A stretch of DNA of 32,372 nt from an uncultured Hungatella sp. (lineage in GTDB: Bacteria; Bacillota; Clostridia; Lachnospirales; Lachnospiraceae): positions 1 to 32,372 of the forward strand of contig CATLBO010000033.1 in the NCBI GenBank assembly GCA_949879025.1, read 5' to 3'. How positions within the stretch are numbered: position 1 is the stretch's first letter; each line of letters opens with the position of its first letter. The notes below the pieces were generated by a model that had not been told where the DNA came from, did no database searches, and worked only from the letters and a program-made list of their open reading frames with translations. This document shows positions 1 to 7,211 of this stretch, piece after piece. The position numbers were made by a program, and so were the translations under genes.

Positions 1-516
1 GTTGCGAAGCTGACATCCTCCGGCGTCACTACGAAAGAACTGCTGAAAAATATATTTACAAACTCTTTTGTCCTGGCAGTAATCTTGGGATTAGCACTGA
101 ATCTGTCGGGCATCTATGGGCTGCTGATGAAAAGCCCTGTCTTTGAACTGTATACAGGCGCTGTAAGCCAGGCCACTGCTCCTATCATTGGAATGATCTT
201 GTTTATTCTGGGTTATGATCTGCGTATTGATAAAGACACAATTGGCTCCATCCTCCGCCTGTCTGCTATGAGAGTTCTGTATTATGCTGCAGTCATTGCG
301 GGCTTCTTTCTGTTGTTCCCTGCCTTGATGCAGGACAAACTTTTCCTAATGGCGGTTATTATTTATTTTATGTCACCTACTGGCTTTGGAATGCTGCCGG
401 TGATTGCGCCAGTCTATAGAAACGAAGAGGATGCCAGCTTTTCATCTGCTTTTGTATCTGTCTATATGCTGATCACCCTGGTGGTCTATGCGGGGGTTGT
501 TGTGTTTATTGCCTAG
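1..516 (+). CDS. AEC-family (auxin efflux carrier type) permease, C-terminal part
   Basis: The frame is open from the first base, so the start lies outside the window and only about 171 residues are present. The visible part is very hydrophobic, with about five membrane segments and short loops. One segment carries the polar stretch TAPIIGMILFILGYDL, typical of the C-terminal half of AEC (Mem_trans) carriers, where a small-residue-rich helix precedes an LG.DL motif. A later helix has the SPTGFGMLPVIAP pattern near the end of these proteins. AEC proteins export or import small organic acids; the substrate cannot be told from this fragment. It converges on the glucosidase operon, with a shared hairpin between them. 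Family call is fairly sure, substrate unknown. Confidence 0.75.
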   Translation, partial: VAKLTSSGVTTKELLKNIFTNSFVLAVILGLALNLSGIYGLLMKSPVFELYTGAVSQATAPIIGMILFILGYDLRIDKDTIGSILRLSAMRVLYYAAVIAGFFLLFPALMQDKLFLMAVIIYFMSPTGFGMLPVIAPVYRNEEDASFSSAFVSVYMLITLVVYAGVVVFIA

Positions 517-573
517 AGTTAAGTTAACTTTACAGAAATAGCTAAGGAGATGCTGGTCATTTTCCCGGTAAAA

Positions 574-613
574 GGGGACGGTTCTGCCGACTTTTACTTT
601 CCGCACCGTCCCC
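574..613 (-). terminator. GGGGACGGT hairpin, likely terminator of the glucosidase operon
   Basis: Nine-base arms GGGGACGGT (574-582) and ACCGTCCCC (605-613) pair perfectly around a 22-base loop. On the minus strand the hairpin is followed directly by TTTT, as expected for termination of the GH13 gene that ends at 657. The loop is long for a classical terminator. The same GGGGAC/GTCCCC core recurs in two other hairpins of this window. Confidence 0.55.
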
Positions 614-656
614 GCAATATATTTCTGCCATGCCTCCGCTGCCGGGCCCATAAGGT

Positions 657-2318
657 TTACTTCACAAGCATCACAATGGCCTCATACGGCCGCAGCCATC
701 CTGTCTCTCCCGGCTCCTTATAATTCGTAATCAAACATTTCCCCTGCGCAAACTCTTCTGGCATTGCAAACTTCGTCATCCTGTCCGCAAAGCTGCAGAC
801 AGTCAGAAGCTTTTCATTCCCCATCCTTCTCTCATACACAAACAGTTCCTCACTGTCAGCCAGAAGCAGCCTGTACTCCCCGTAGACGATCACCGGATAC
901 TGTTTTCTCAGAGAAATCAGCTTCTGATAATAGTAAAATACAGAATCCGAATCCGCCAATGCCGCCTCGGCGTTAATTTCCTTGTAATTGGGATTTACCG
1001 GCATCCACGGCGTGCCTGTGGTAAATCCTGCCTGCTCACTGTCATCCCACTGCATAGGGGTCCGGGCATTATCCCGGCTGATCTTCGTGATACAGGGCCA
1101 GAACTCCTCATGGGATACAATTCCCGATCTGCACCACTCTTCATATGCATGAATACTCTCTATATCATGGAATTCCTCCGGCCCCTGAAAAGGATAATTG
1201 GTCATGCCCAGCTCCTCGCCCTGATAAATGTAGGGAGTCCCCTGCATCATATGAAGGCAAGTAGCCAGCATCTTAGCCGACAAAACCCTCCATTCCGGCG
1301 CATCATTGCCAAACCGTGAAACCGCTCTTGGCTGGTCGTGATTATCCCAAAACAGGCTGTTCCATGCCTTCCCCGCAAGTTCATACTGCCATTTGGACAG
1401 TATCTTTTTAAGTTTCGTAAGCGGCATCCTGTTCCCGTTCCATTTTCCATACTTTCCATGGTCATCCACATGTTCAAACTGGAACACCATATTCAGCTCA
1501 TGAGTATCGTTTCCCGCATAAAGGCAGGCCTGTTCCGGCGTAACCCCTGCCGTCTCTCCTACAGTCATCAAATCATACCTGGACAGCACCTGTCTGTTCA
1601 TCTCCTGAAGGTACTCATGAACCCTGGGTCCATGGATACAGTAAGGCGAATAGTCCCCGTAAAGCCCTTTTACCTCCCCGTCCGGCATCTCCTCTGTTTT
1701 GGAAATCATGCTGATTACATCCATGCGGAACCCGTCAATCCCCTTTTCGCACCACCAGTTCATCATGTCAAAGACTTCCTTTCGCACTGTGGGATTGTCC
1801 CAGTTCAAGTCCGGCTGCTTCTTGGAAAACAGGTGAAGATAATACTGCCCCCGCTCCTCATCAAACTGCCAGGCACTGCCGCCAAAGCAGGCTCCCCAGT
1901 TGTTAGGCTCTGACCCGTCCGCCTTCCCGTCTCTCCAAATATAATAATCTCCGTATGGATTATCCTTCCCTTTCCTGCTCTCTGCAAACCATATGTGTTC
2001 ATCTGACGTATGGTTGACAACCAGATCCATGACGATTTTCAATCCTTTCTCATGGGCCTTGGACAACAGCTCATCAAAATCCTCCATGGTCCCGAACTCT
2101 TCCATAATAGCCTGATAATCACTGATATCATATCCATTATCATCATTGGGAGACTGATACACCGGCGACATCCAAATCACATCGATCCCAAGTTTTTTCA
2201 GATAATCCAGTCTGCTGATAATCCCTCTTAAATCCCCGATGCCATCCCCATTGCTGTCCATAAAGCTTCTGGGATAAATCTGATAAACAACAGCTTCTTT
2301 CCACCATGATGTATTCAT
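657..2318 (-). CDS. malL: GH13 oligo-1,6-glucosidase (isomaltase-type alpha-glucosidase)
   Basis: This 553-residue protein is a full-length, cytoplasmic (no signal peptide) GH13 enzyme that cleaves glucose from the non-reducing end of short alpha-glucosides. It opens with WWKEAVVYQIYPRSF, as in bacterial oligo-1,6-glucosidases. The catalytic triad is visible: nucleophile D200 in DGFRMDV, acid/base E255 in TVGET, and D328 in WDNHDQP. The residue after the nucleophile is Val (V201), which in this family favours alpha-1,6 over alpha-1,4 substrates (Ala or Thr there), so isomaltose-type sugars are the likely substrate. It lies 43 bases behind the GH31 gene in the same direction and is probably co-transcribed with it. 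An AAAGG ribosome site sits about 12 bases before the ATG. The family call is secure and the linkage preference inferred. Confidence 0.9.
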   Translation of the reverse strand: MNTSWWKEAVVYQIYPRSFMDSNGDGIGDLRGIISRLDYLKKLGIDVIWMSPVYQSPNDDNGYDISDYQAIMEEFGTMEDFDELLSKAHEKGLKIVMDLVVNHTSDEHIWFAESRKGKDNPYGDYYIWRDGKADGSEPNNWGACFGGSAWQFDEERGQYYLHLFSKKQPDLNWDNPTVRKEVFDMMNWWCEKGIDGFRMDVISMISKTEEMPDGEVKGLYGDYSPYCIHGPRVHEYLQEMNRQVLSRYDLMTVGETAGVTPEQACLYAGNDTHELNMVFQFEHVDDHGKYGKWNGNRMPLTKLKKILSKWQYELAGKAWNSLFWDNHDQPRAVSRFGNDAPEWRVLSAKMLATCLHMMQGTPYIYQGEELGMTNYPFQGPEEFHDIESIHAYEEWCRSGIVSHEEFWPCITKISRDNARTPMQWDDSEQAGFTTGTPWMPVNPNYKEINAEAALADSDSVFYYYQKLISLRKQYPVIVYGEYRLLLADSEELFVYERRMGNEKLLTVCSFADRMTKFAMPEEFAQGKCLITNYKEPGETGWLRPYEAIVMLVK

Positions 2319-2361
2319 TTTCTTAAATTCCTTTCTTTAAATATAATAAAATCCTTCAATA

Positions 2362-4773
2362 TCAATATCCTGTCAAAATCTCCGCCAAAGCCTGATACAA
2401 TTCCCTTTCAATTCCCATACCTTCAAGCCGGCTCAGCAGTATGGGAATCCTCTTCTCCTTCATCACCAGCCTGTAAACCGCATCTTTCACATCAAACTCA
2501 ATTTCCGCCTGGTTTAAAAACTCAAATACTCTCCCCTGTACTTCGTTACCCTTCACCCTCATATCTCCAGGCAGTACAATCTCAATCCTGCTTTCCACAT
2601 CCATGGCCTCAAGGGCCAGCACTACCGTCTGCTCTCGGTTCTTATAGGAAATGACTGTCCGCTCTCTTTCCCATTCCTGCCCGTCTACCAGTATCTTGGC
2701 TCTTCTTGCTGCCTCCTGCAAAAACCCCCCAATCTCCACAGTAAACTTCCTCTTATCCGAAATCAGAGACAGCTCTCCTTCAGAAGGCTCTATGGTAAAT
2801 ATTGCCTTTCCCTCCTTCTCCTCCTGGTATGTCATAACTGTTTTCACGCAAACACCATCCATATAACCGCAGCCTTCATTGTCATCCTCGTATAGGGTAA
2901 ATTCCCCGTCAGCTCCCCCAAATACGCATATTGTAAGAGAAGCCGGATTCCCTATAGCCTGCCTGGCAGAGATTTCCTCCGTAAACGGGATGACTGCTCC
3001 CGCTTTTGCCAGAACTGGAATGCTGTTTATATCCCGGTACATTCTAAGACATCTTCCCCCATCATAAATCATGCCTGTATAAATATCATACCACCTTCCC
3101 TCCGGAAGCCACACTGTAACCCCGGCCACATTCAGCCGCCGGTTTCTCGGCGTGGTAACAGGAGCTGCCAGAAGCTGATTGCCCAGATAGTACTGATTTT
3201 TTACCTCATAGGCTTCCTTCTCCTCTGGATGCTCATAATACATAGGCATTATAAGAGGCAGGCTTTCCTCATAACATCTGTAATTCATGGAGTAAAGATA
3301 GGGAATCATTCGGTGCCGCTGCCGCAGCGCTGCCACCATAGCCTTCCGGGCTTCCTCTTTAAACCGCCACGGCTCCTTCCCGTTAAACTCGCTTCGGGAA
3401 CTGTGAAGACGCATAATGGGAGAGTGGATGCCAAACTGAAACCACCGAACAGCCAGCTCGTCATCCTTGTATCCCCTCATATGCCCTCCAATATCATGAC
3501 TCCACCAGCCATAACCGATATTGGAAGCTGAGGCCGTAAAGTAAGGCTGAAAATCCAAGGACTCCCAGGTAATAATGGTGTCCCCGGAAAAGCCTACTGG
3601 ATACCGATGGCTTCCAGGCCCTCCATACCTGGAAAATGTCATAGGCCGTTTCCCGTCCCTCCCATTATCCAGAAAATGGAAATGGTTCAGAATCCACAAA
3701 GGGTCCAGCCCTTCCACCTTGCTGCTTGATCCCTGCTGCCAGTCAATCCACCAGAAATCAACGCCTTCCTTTTCCCTGGGATGATGCAGATATGTAAAAT
3801 AATTCTCTATAAACCTGGGATTGGCCACATCGCAGCTTACTGGGTTCTCATGCTCATAGTCTGCCCCCATGGCCCTGGCCATGGCCTCATACATCTCCTC
3901 ATGGGCTCTGATGCCTGCCGCAGGATGAACATTTAAAGTCACATGCATCCCCCTGTCATGAAGCTCCCCAAGAAATTCTGCCGGATTGGGAAAATACTTC
4001 CTGTTCCATGTATACCCGGTCCAACCGCTTCCGTACTTCTCATCAATATCCACCAGATGCCAGTCCATGTCAATAACCGCCACAGTGAAAGGGACTTTCT
4101 CCGCCTCAAATCGGTCCATCAGCTCCCTATAGCTGTTCTCCGTATAAGGATAATACCTGCTCCACCAGTTTCCCAGTGCATATCTTGGCAGCATAGGCGT
4201 TTTCCCGCAAAGGTGGTAAAAAGCCTTCAGGGCATCTTTATAGTCATGGCCATACCCAAAGAAGTACAGATCCTTCACCCCTTTTTTTCTTGGGCTTACC
4301 CATCCGTCCTCTTCGATAATCTGGGAACTGCTGTCATCTAAAACAGAATATCCGAACTTGGACACCACCCCATGATCCAGTTTTACGGCTCCGTCCGCTT
4401 CATCCAGAGTCCGTGCCGTCCCGCCTAAATCCTGCACATCTTCACCGTAATGCCAGATGCTGCGGTAATTGCTTACATTCCCTTTTACCTGAATCGACAG
4501 CCCGTTGTCCGAAAATCCCCTCTCATTGTAAATCAGATGAAGTCTTGGCGTGTGAACCTCTATCCCGTCGCCTGTATGCAATACCCGAAAATCTGTTGGC
4601 GCAAAATCCCGGTACAGTACCATCTGAGTAGGCCTGTCCTCAAAAACGCCTTCCTCACTGTATTCCAGCCGCAGCAGCCCATCTGTCAAAACGGTAATGC
4701 GGTAATTTTTTCCCTTTATTTGGTTTTCCTTAACTGTCTGCGGATTTGCCTTGATTTTATAAATGTCTTTCAT
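2362..4773 (-). CDS. GH31 alpha-glucosidase / alpha-xylosidase-type glycosidase
   Basis: This 803-residue GH31 enzyme has no signal peptide. The N-terminal beta-sandwich spans roughly residues 1-190 and the (beta/alpha)8 barrel about 195-510, with C-terminal beta-domains after it. The nucleophile is D344 in DFWWIDWQQG and the acid/base D398 in GFSGDT; GYGWWSHDIGGHMRG follows, the usual GH31 clamp. The WWIDWQQG form is typical of a clostridial subgroup acting on alpha-glucosides, but exact specificity (maltose, isomaltose, nigerose, xylosides) cannot be read from sequence. The ATG has a strong GGAGAGGAGAAGG ribosome site. It is first in an operon with the GH13 isomaltase, so the pair would complete hydrolysis of mixed-linkage alpha-gluco-oligosaccharides. 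The upstream regulatory element (4854-4919) is repeated beside the neighbouring AraC genes. Confidence 0.88.
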   Translation of the reverse strand: MKDIYKIKANPQTVKENQIKGKNYRITVLTDGLLRLEYSEEGVFEDRPTQMVLYRDFAPTDFRVLHTGDGIEVHTPRLHLIYNERGFSDNGLSIQVKGNVSNYRSIWHYGEDVQDLGGTARTLDEADGAVKLDHGVVSKFGYSVLDDSSSQIIEEDGWVSPRKKGVKDLYFFGYGHDYKDALKAFYHLCGKTPMLPRYALGNWWSRYYPYTENSYRELMDRFEAEKVPFTVAVIDMDWHLVDIDEKYGSGWTGYTWNRKYFPNPAEFLGELHDRGMHVTLNVHPAAGIRAHEEMYEAMARAMGADYEHENPVSCDVANPRFIENYFTYLHHPREKEGVDFWWIDWQQGSSSKVEGLDPLWILNHFHFLDNGRDGKRPMTFSRYGGPGSHRYPVGFSGDTIITWESLDFQPYFTASASNIGYGWWSHDIGGHMRGYKDDELAVRWFQFGIHSPIMRLHSSRSEFNGKEPWRFKEEARKAMVAALRQRHRMIPYLYSMNYRCYEESLPLIMPMYYEHPEEKEAYEVKNQYYLGNQLLAAPVTTPRNRRLNVAGVTVWLPEGRWYDIYTGMIYDGGRCLRMYRDINSIPVLAKAGAVIPFTEEISARQAIGNPASLTICVFGGADGEFTLYEDDNEGCGYMDGVCVKTVMTYQEEKEGKAIFTIEPSEGELSLISDKRKFTVEIGGFLQEAARRAKILVDGQEWERERTVISYKNREQTVVLALEAMDVESRIEIVLPGDMRVKGNEVQGRVFEFLNQAEIEFDVKDAVYRLVMKEKRIPILLSRLEGMGIERELYQALAEILTGY

Positions 4774-4853
4774 GATAACCTTCTCCTCTCCTGATTCTGC
4801 CTTTGCTTCCGCTTTTATCTGACTTCCCCCGTACCGCTCTTTTCATCTAATAC

Positions 4854-4919
4854 TATAATATACACTTTCTTCTCTAAAATCTTGCAGTATTTTCTATATA
4901 TTAATAACATAATCTTGAC
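4854..4919. promoter_or_regulatory. Repeated promoter/operator element, copy A (before GH31)
   Basis: This AT-rich block lies about 80 bases before the GH31 start and matches copy B (5663-5727) in three identical runs: 15 bases at 4854-4868, 23 bases at 4876-4898 and nine bases at 4911-4919. Its core AAAATCTTGCAGTATTTT (4876-4893) is a pseudo-palindrome of the form AAAATnnTGCAnnATTTT. On the minus strand TATATTAT follows about 20 bases after the dyad and could serve as a -10 for GH31. An activator bound at the dyad, near the -35 position, would fit an AraC-controlled promoter; that reading is inference. Confidence 0.6.
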
Positions 4920-5035
4920 TTTTAGAAATCACTACTAGAGATTGCAGCATAGTGCGGACATCCAAAAGTTTATACAAAGAATGAATTTTCAGACATGCCC
5001 TGACAGTCTATTCAGCCATTATTACATCGGAAAGT

Positions 5036-5611
5036 TTAGAGACAGTCAATAAACGCTCTGCCGGCCCACAAATGTGCGCTTTCCGTCTGTTTCCTCCCGT
5101 TCCCACTTTTCCTTTCTCCAGGCCTTTGGCGAAACCCCGTACAAGTTTTTAAGCGCTCTTGAAAATGGAGGGGATTCCGGTATCCCACTGCATTCCCAAT
5201 ATCCCCCACAGTATATTGAGGCTGCTGTAAAAGTTCTGCGGCTTTTGCCATGCGGTAATTCAGAAGAAACTCCTGTGTAGTTTTTCCCATCAGCTCCTTA
5301 AAAACTGCTCCAAAATAGCTTCTGTTAAGCCCACAGAAATCTGCTATATCTTCTACTGAAATATCATTCTGAAAATTCTTTTCAATAAATTCCAGGGCTT
5401 CCCTCACATAAACCTCCCTTACTCCTTTTGTGCCCTTTGTCTTTGGGGTTGGCACTGAACGGCTTAAGGCGTCCAAAAACAGATACAAATGTCCTGTCAG
5501 ATGGTGAGGCGTCATATCCTTATGCCCCACAAGATACAGCATCTCATTCCTGACCGTTTCCCTCATATTCCTACCCTGCTCCTGTCTCAGGAAATGTGCC
5601 ATCCAGCCCAT
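5036..5611 (-). pseudogene. Broken AraC-family regulator (sensor domain missing, frameshift in HTH)
   Basis: The open frame gives only 191 residues, against about 290 for a complete AraC regulator of this kind. It begins in the linker (HHLTGHLYLFLDALSRS) that normally follows the cupin sensor domain, so the first ~150 residues are absent. The first HTH is recognisable (ISVEDIADFCGLNRSYFGAVFKELMGKTTQEFLLNYRM), here spanning about residues 104-143. The second HTH breaks off after NPLHF, then reads nonsense; shifting by one base restores SRALKNLYGVSPKAWRKEKW, ending at a stop at 5046. A run of four T instead of five explains the shift. The start at 5611 has no good ribosome site. It probably once controlled the glucosidase operon and is now replaced by the intact AraC gene on the other strand. 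Confidence 0.8.
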
Positions 5612-5662
5612 TTTTTATTTAAGGAAGCTTCCCTTCAAGAGCAGGTACTTAACTCTGGATAT

Positions 5663-5727
5663 TATAATATACACTTTTTCTTGCAAAATCTTGCAGTATT
5701 TTCTATAATTAATAGCACAATCTTGAC
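5663..5727. promoter_or_regulatory. Repeated promoter/operator element, copy B (between the two AraC genes)
   Basis: This is the second copy of the element before GH31, in the same orientation. It carries the same 18-base pseudo-palindrome (5685-5702) and ends in TTGACA (5723-5728), which could be a -35 for the plus-strand AraC gene at 5767, although no good -10 follows. Read on the minus strand it sits about 50 bases before the broken AraC gene, as copy A sits before GH31. A shared regulator, possibly autoregulation by the intact AraC protein, is inferred. Confidence 0.58.
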
Positions 5728-5766
5728 ATCTCTATATTCACCTAAATCAAATGCAAGGAGGACTTT

Positions 5767-6678
5767 ATGTATCCTGATCTGACCCTGAAAGAAACCGTAA
5801 CCCACGGTACCAGAAAGAACCCGCTTATGGCCATTCACTTTACTATCGGACCAGGCACCATATATCCTGACCGCTTTTTTGTAGAGCGCCACTGGCACCC
5901 TGACATAGAACTTATCTTAATCAGGAAAGGCTCCTATCTCTGTGAACTGAATCTGGAAACATTCCGTTTGGAAGAAGGGGATATGGCATTTATAAACAGC
6001 GAAGAACTGCACCAGCTGACCGGCCTGGGCCAAGACACTGTTCATGATGTAATTCTTTTTGGTCCTGACATTCTGGACTTTTCCTATCCTGACCAGTGGC
6101 AAGAGCAGTGGATACGTCCTTTCCTGAATCATGAGCTGTCATTTCCCCATACGCTTTCCCGGGATCACCCAGAATATCCGCAATACGCTGCCCTCTTTAA
6201 TCAAATCCTTCAAAAAGCCCTGGCCGGAGAAGACGGATGGTACATCCACTGCAAGTTGCTGCTTCTTCAGCTTTTTGTCCTGGCGGCTGAAAGCGGAATG
6301 CTTCTGTCTGCCGGACAGCAGCGCCATACAGCAGGACAACACCGAATCAGCCACTATAAGACCATCATCTCTTATATGGAAGAGCATTTCCATGAACCTG
6401 TTACCCTGAAGCACCTGGCTGACGCCATCCCCTGCAATCCCCAGTACCTGTGCCGCTTCTTTAAAGAGCTGGCCGGAGTATCCCCCATCCAGTATCTTAT
6501 TGGCTACCGCATTGAGCGCGCCTGCGGTTTTCTGGCTAACACTTCTCTTCCCATACTGCAGATTGCCATGGACTGCGGATTTGATAATGTAAGTTACTTT
6601 ATCCGCAAATTTAAAGAGATAAGGGGATGTACTCCTAAAGAATTTCGTGATAAGGCCAAAGGAAGTCCGAAAGTTTGA
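5767..6678 (+). CDS. AraC-family transcriptional regulator with cupin sensor
   Basis: This intact 303-residue regulator has an N-terminal cupin-like sugar-sensing domain at about residues 25-110, including ERHWHPDIELILIRKGS, the usual arrangement of a His-Pro turn and Glu in AraC-type cupins. Two helix-turn-helix motifs lie at about residues 205-300. The second contains ILQIAMDCGFDNVSYFIRKF, and the end GCTPKEFRDKAKG matches the family signature. AAGGAGG sits five bases before the ATG. It lies between the alpha-glucosidase operon and the remnant of an ABC sugar transporter, so it most likely activates alpha-glucoside genes from the two repeated elements. The effector sugar is unknown. Confidence 0.88.
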   Translation: MYPDLTLKETVTHGTRKNPLMAIHFTIGPGTIYPDRFFVERHWHPDIELILIRKGSYLCELNLETFRLEEGDMAFINSEELHQLTGLGQDTVHDVILFGPDILDFSYPDQWQEQWIRPFLNHELSFPHTLSRDHPEYPQYAALFNQILQKALAGEDGWYIHCKLLLLQLFVLAAESGMLLSAGQQRHTAGQHRISHYKTIISYMEEHFHEPVTLKHLADAIPCNPQYLCRFFKELAGVSPIQYLIGYRIERACGFLANTSLPILQIAMDCGFDNVSYFIRKFKEIRGCTPKEFRDKAKGSPKV

Positions 6679-6741
6679 AAATTCATTACCATTATCAGCA
6701 CGCTCTAGCATTTTGGTATATATTCATAAAAATCATGATAT

Positions 6742-6769
6742 TTATCACTGTATTTTAATATGTTATACT
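6742..6769 (+). promoter_or_regulatory. Possible promoter of the deleted ABC transporter operon
   Basis: TTATCA (6742-6747) and TATACT (6764-6769) are separated by 16 bases. The pair precedes an AAGGAAGGAG ribosome site and the start at 6826. Both hexamers are imperfect. The promoter now appears to drive only a wrecked gene. Confidence 0.4.
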
Positions 6770-6825
6770 GGCAATACCAACAAAACAAAGTATGAAATTT
6801 TGCAGAAGGAAGGAGTTAGAAGAGA

Positions 6826-7163
6826 ATGAAACGCAGAAAGCAAACCCTCCTACATAGATATTCTGGAACAGCTGGCGCACATACTGGAGCATCATCTTCC
6901 CCATTATGAAGCCTATGCATGCCACAGTAGCGGTTCTCACCGCCCTTGGCACCTGGAATGATGTTATGACTCCTCTAGTCATTATGTCAGGCAGCGGCAT
7001 GAACACCCTGCCATTGGCTCAGATGACCTTCCAGACCCAGTTCGGAACCAATTATAACCTTGCCTTTGCATCATATCTGCTGGCTCTTCTGCCTATTTTG
7101 ATCTTCTATCTTGTCTGCCAGAAGCAAATTTTAAACGGAGTAGTAAACGGAGCCGTAAAATAG
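6826..7163 (+). pseudogene. Remnant of an ABC sugar transporter (permease C-terminus joined to a foreign start)
   Basis: A good ribosome site and ATG at 6826 begin MKRRKQTLLHRYSG, then the frame runs into a stop within 28 codons. In another frame, from about 6858, the sequence reads NSWRTYWSIIFPIMKP, the end of the EAA loop of a MalG-type sugar permease. It then continues as an intact permease tail to VVNGAVK at 7163, with its final membrane helices. The normal spacing from the EAA-loop Asp (GAT at 6857) to the Trp is off by one base, so there is a frameshift as well as the deletion. Probably the start of the first transporter gene (often the binding protein) has been fused to the end of the last one, losing perhaps the binding protein and most of the permeases. 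The junction lies near 6846-6850. Loss of uptake leaves the glucosidases without a local importer. Confidence 0.8.
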
Positions 7164-7172
7164 GATGCCATT

Positions 7173-7203
7173 GGGAAAGGCGGGGACAATCCCCGCCTTT
7201 CCC
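7173..7203. terminator. Perfect 14-bp hairpin between the convergent permease remnant and GH3 gene
   Basis: GGGAAAGGCGGGGA (7173-7186) pairs with TCCCCGCCTTTCCC (7190-7203) around a three-base loop. It lies between two convergent genes and probably terminates transcription from both sides, although neither side has a long T run. Its inner 25 bases recur at 9624-9648 with one difference. Confidence 0.7.
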
Positions 7204-7211
7204 GTTAAAGA

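Noticed and set aside
1338..1913. Long plus-strand frame (191 codons) opposite the GH13 gene
   Set aside because: It is antisense to a gene with an intact catalytic triad, has no ribosome site and shows no family features.
4876..4893. CcpA (cre) site in the dyad before GH31
   Set aside because: The dyad lacks the central CG and the TGNAA arm of the cre consensus.
4854..5727. Direct repeats as ends of a transposable element
   Set aside because: There is no transposase, no terminal inverted repeats and no target duplication; their position ahead of genes fits promoters better.
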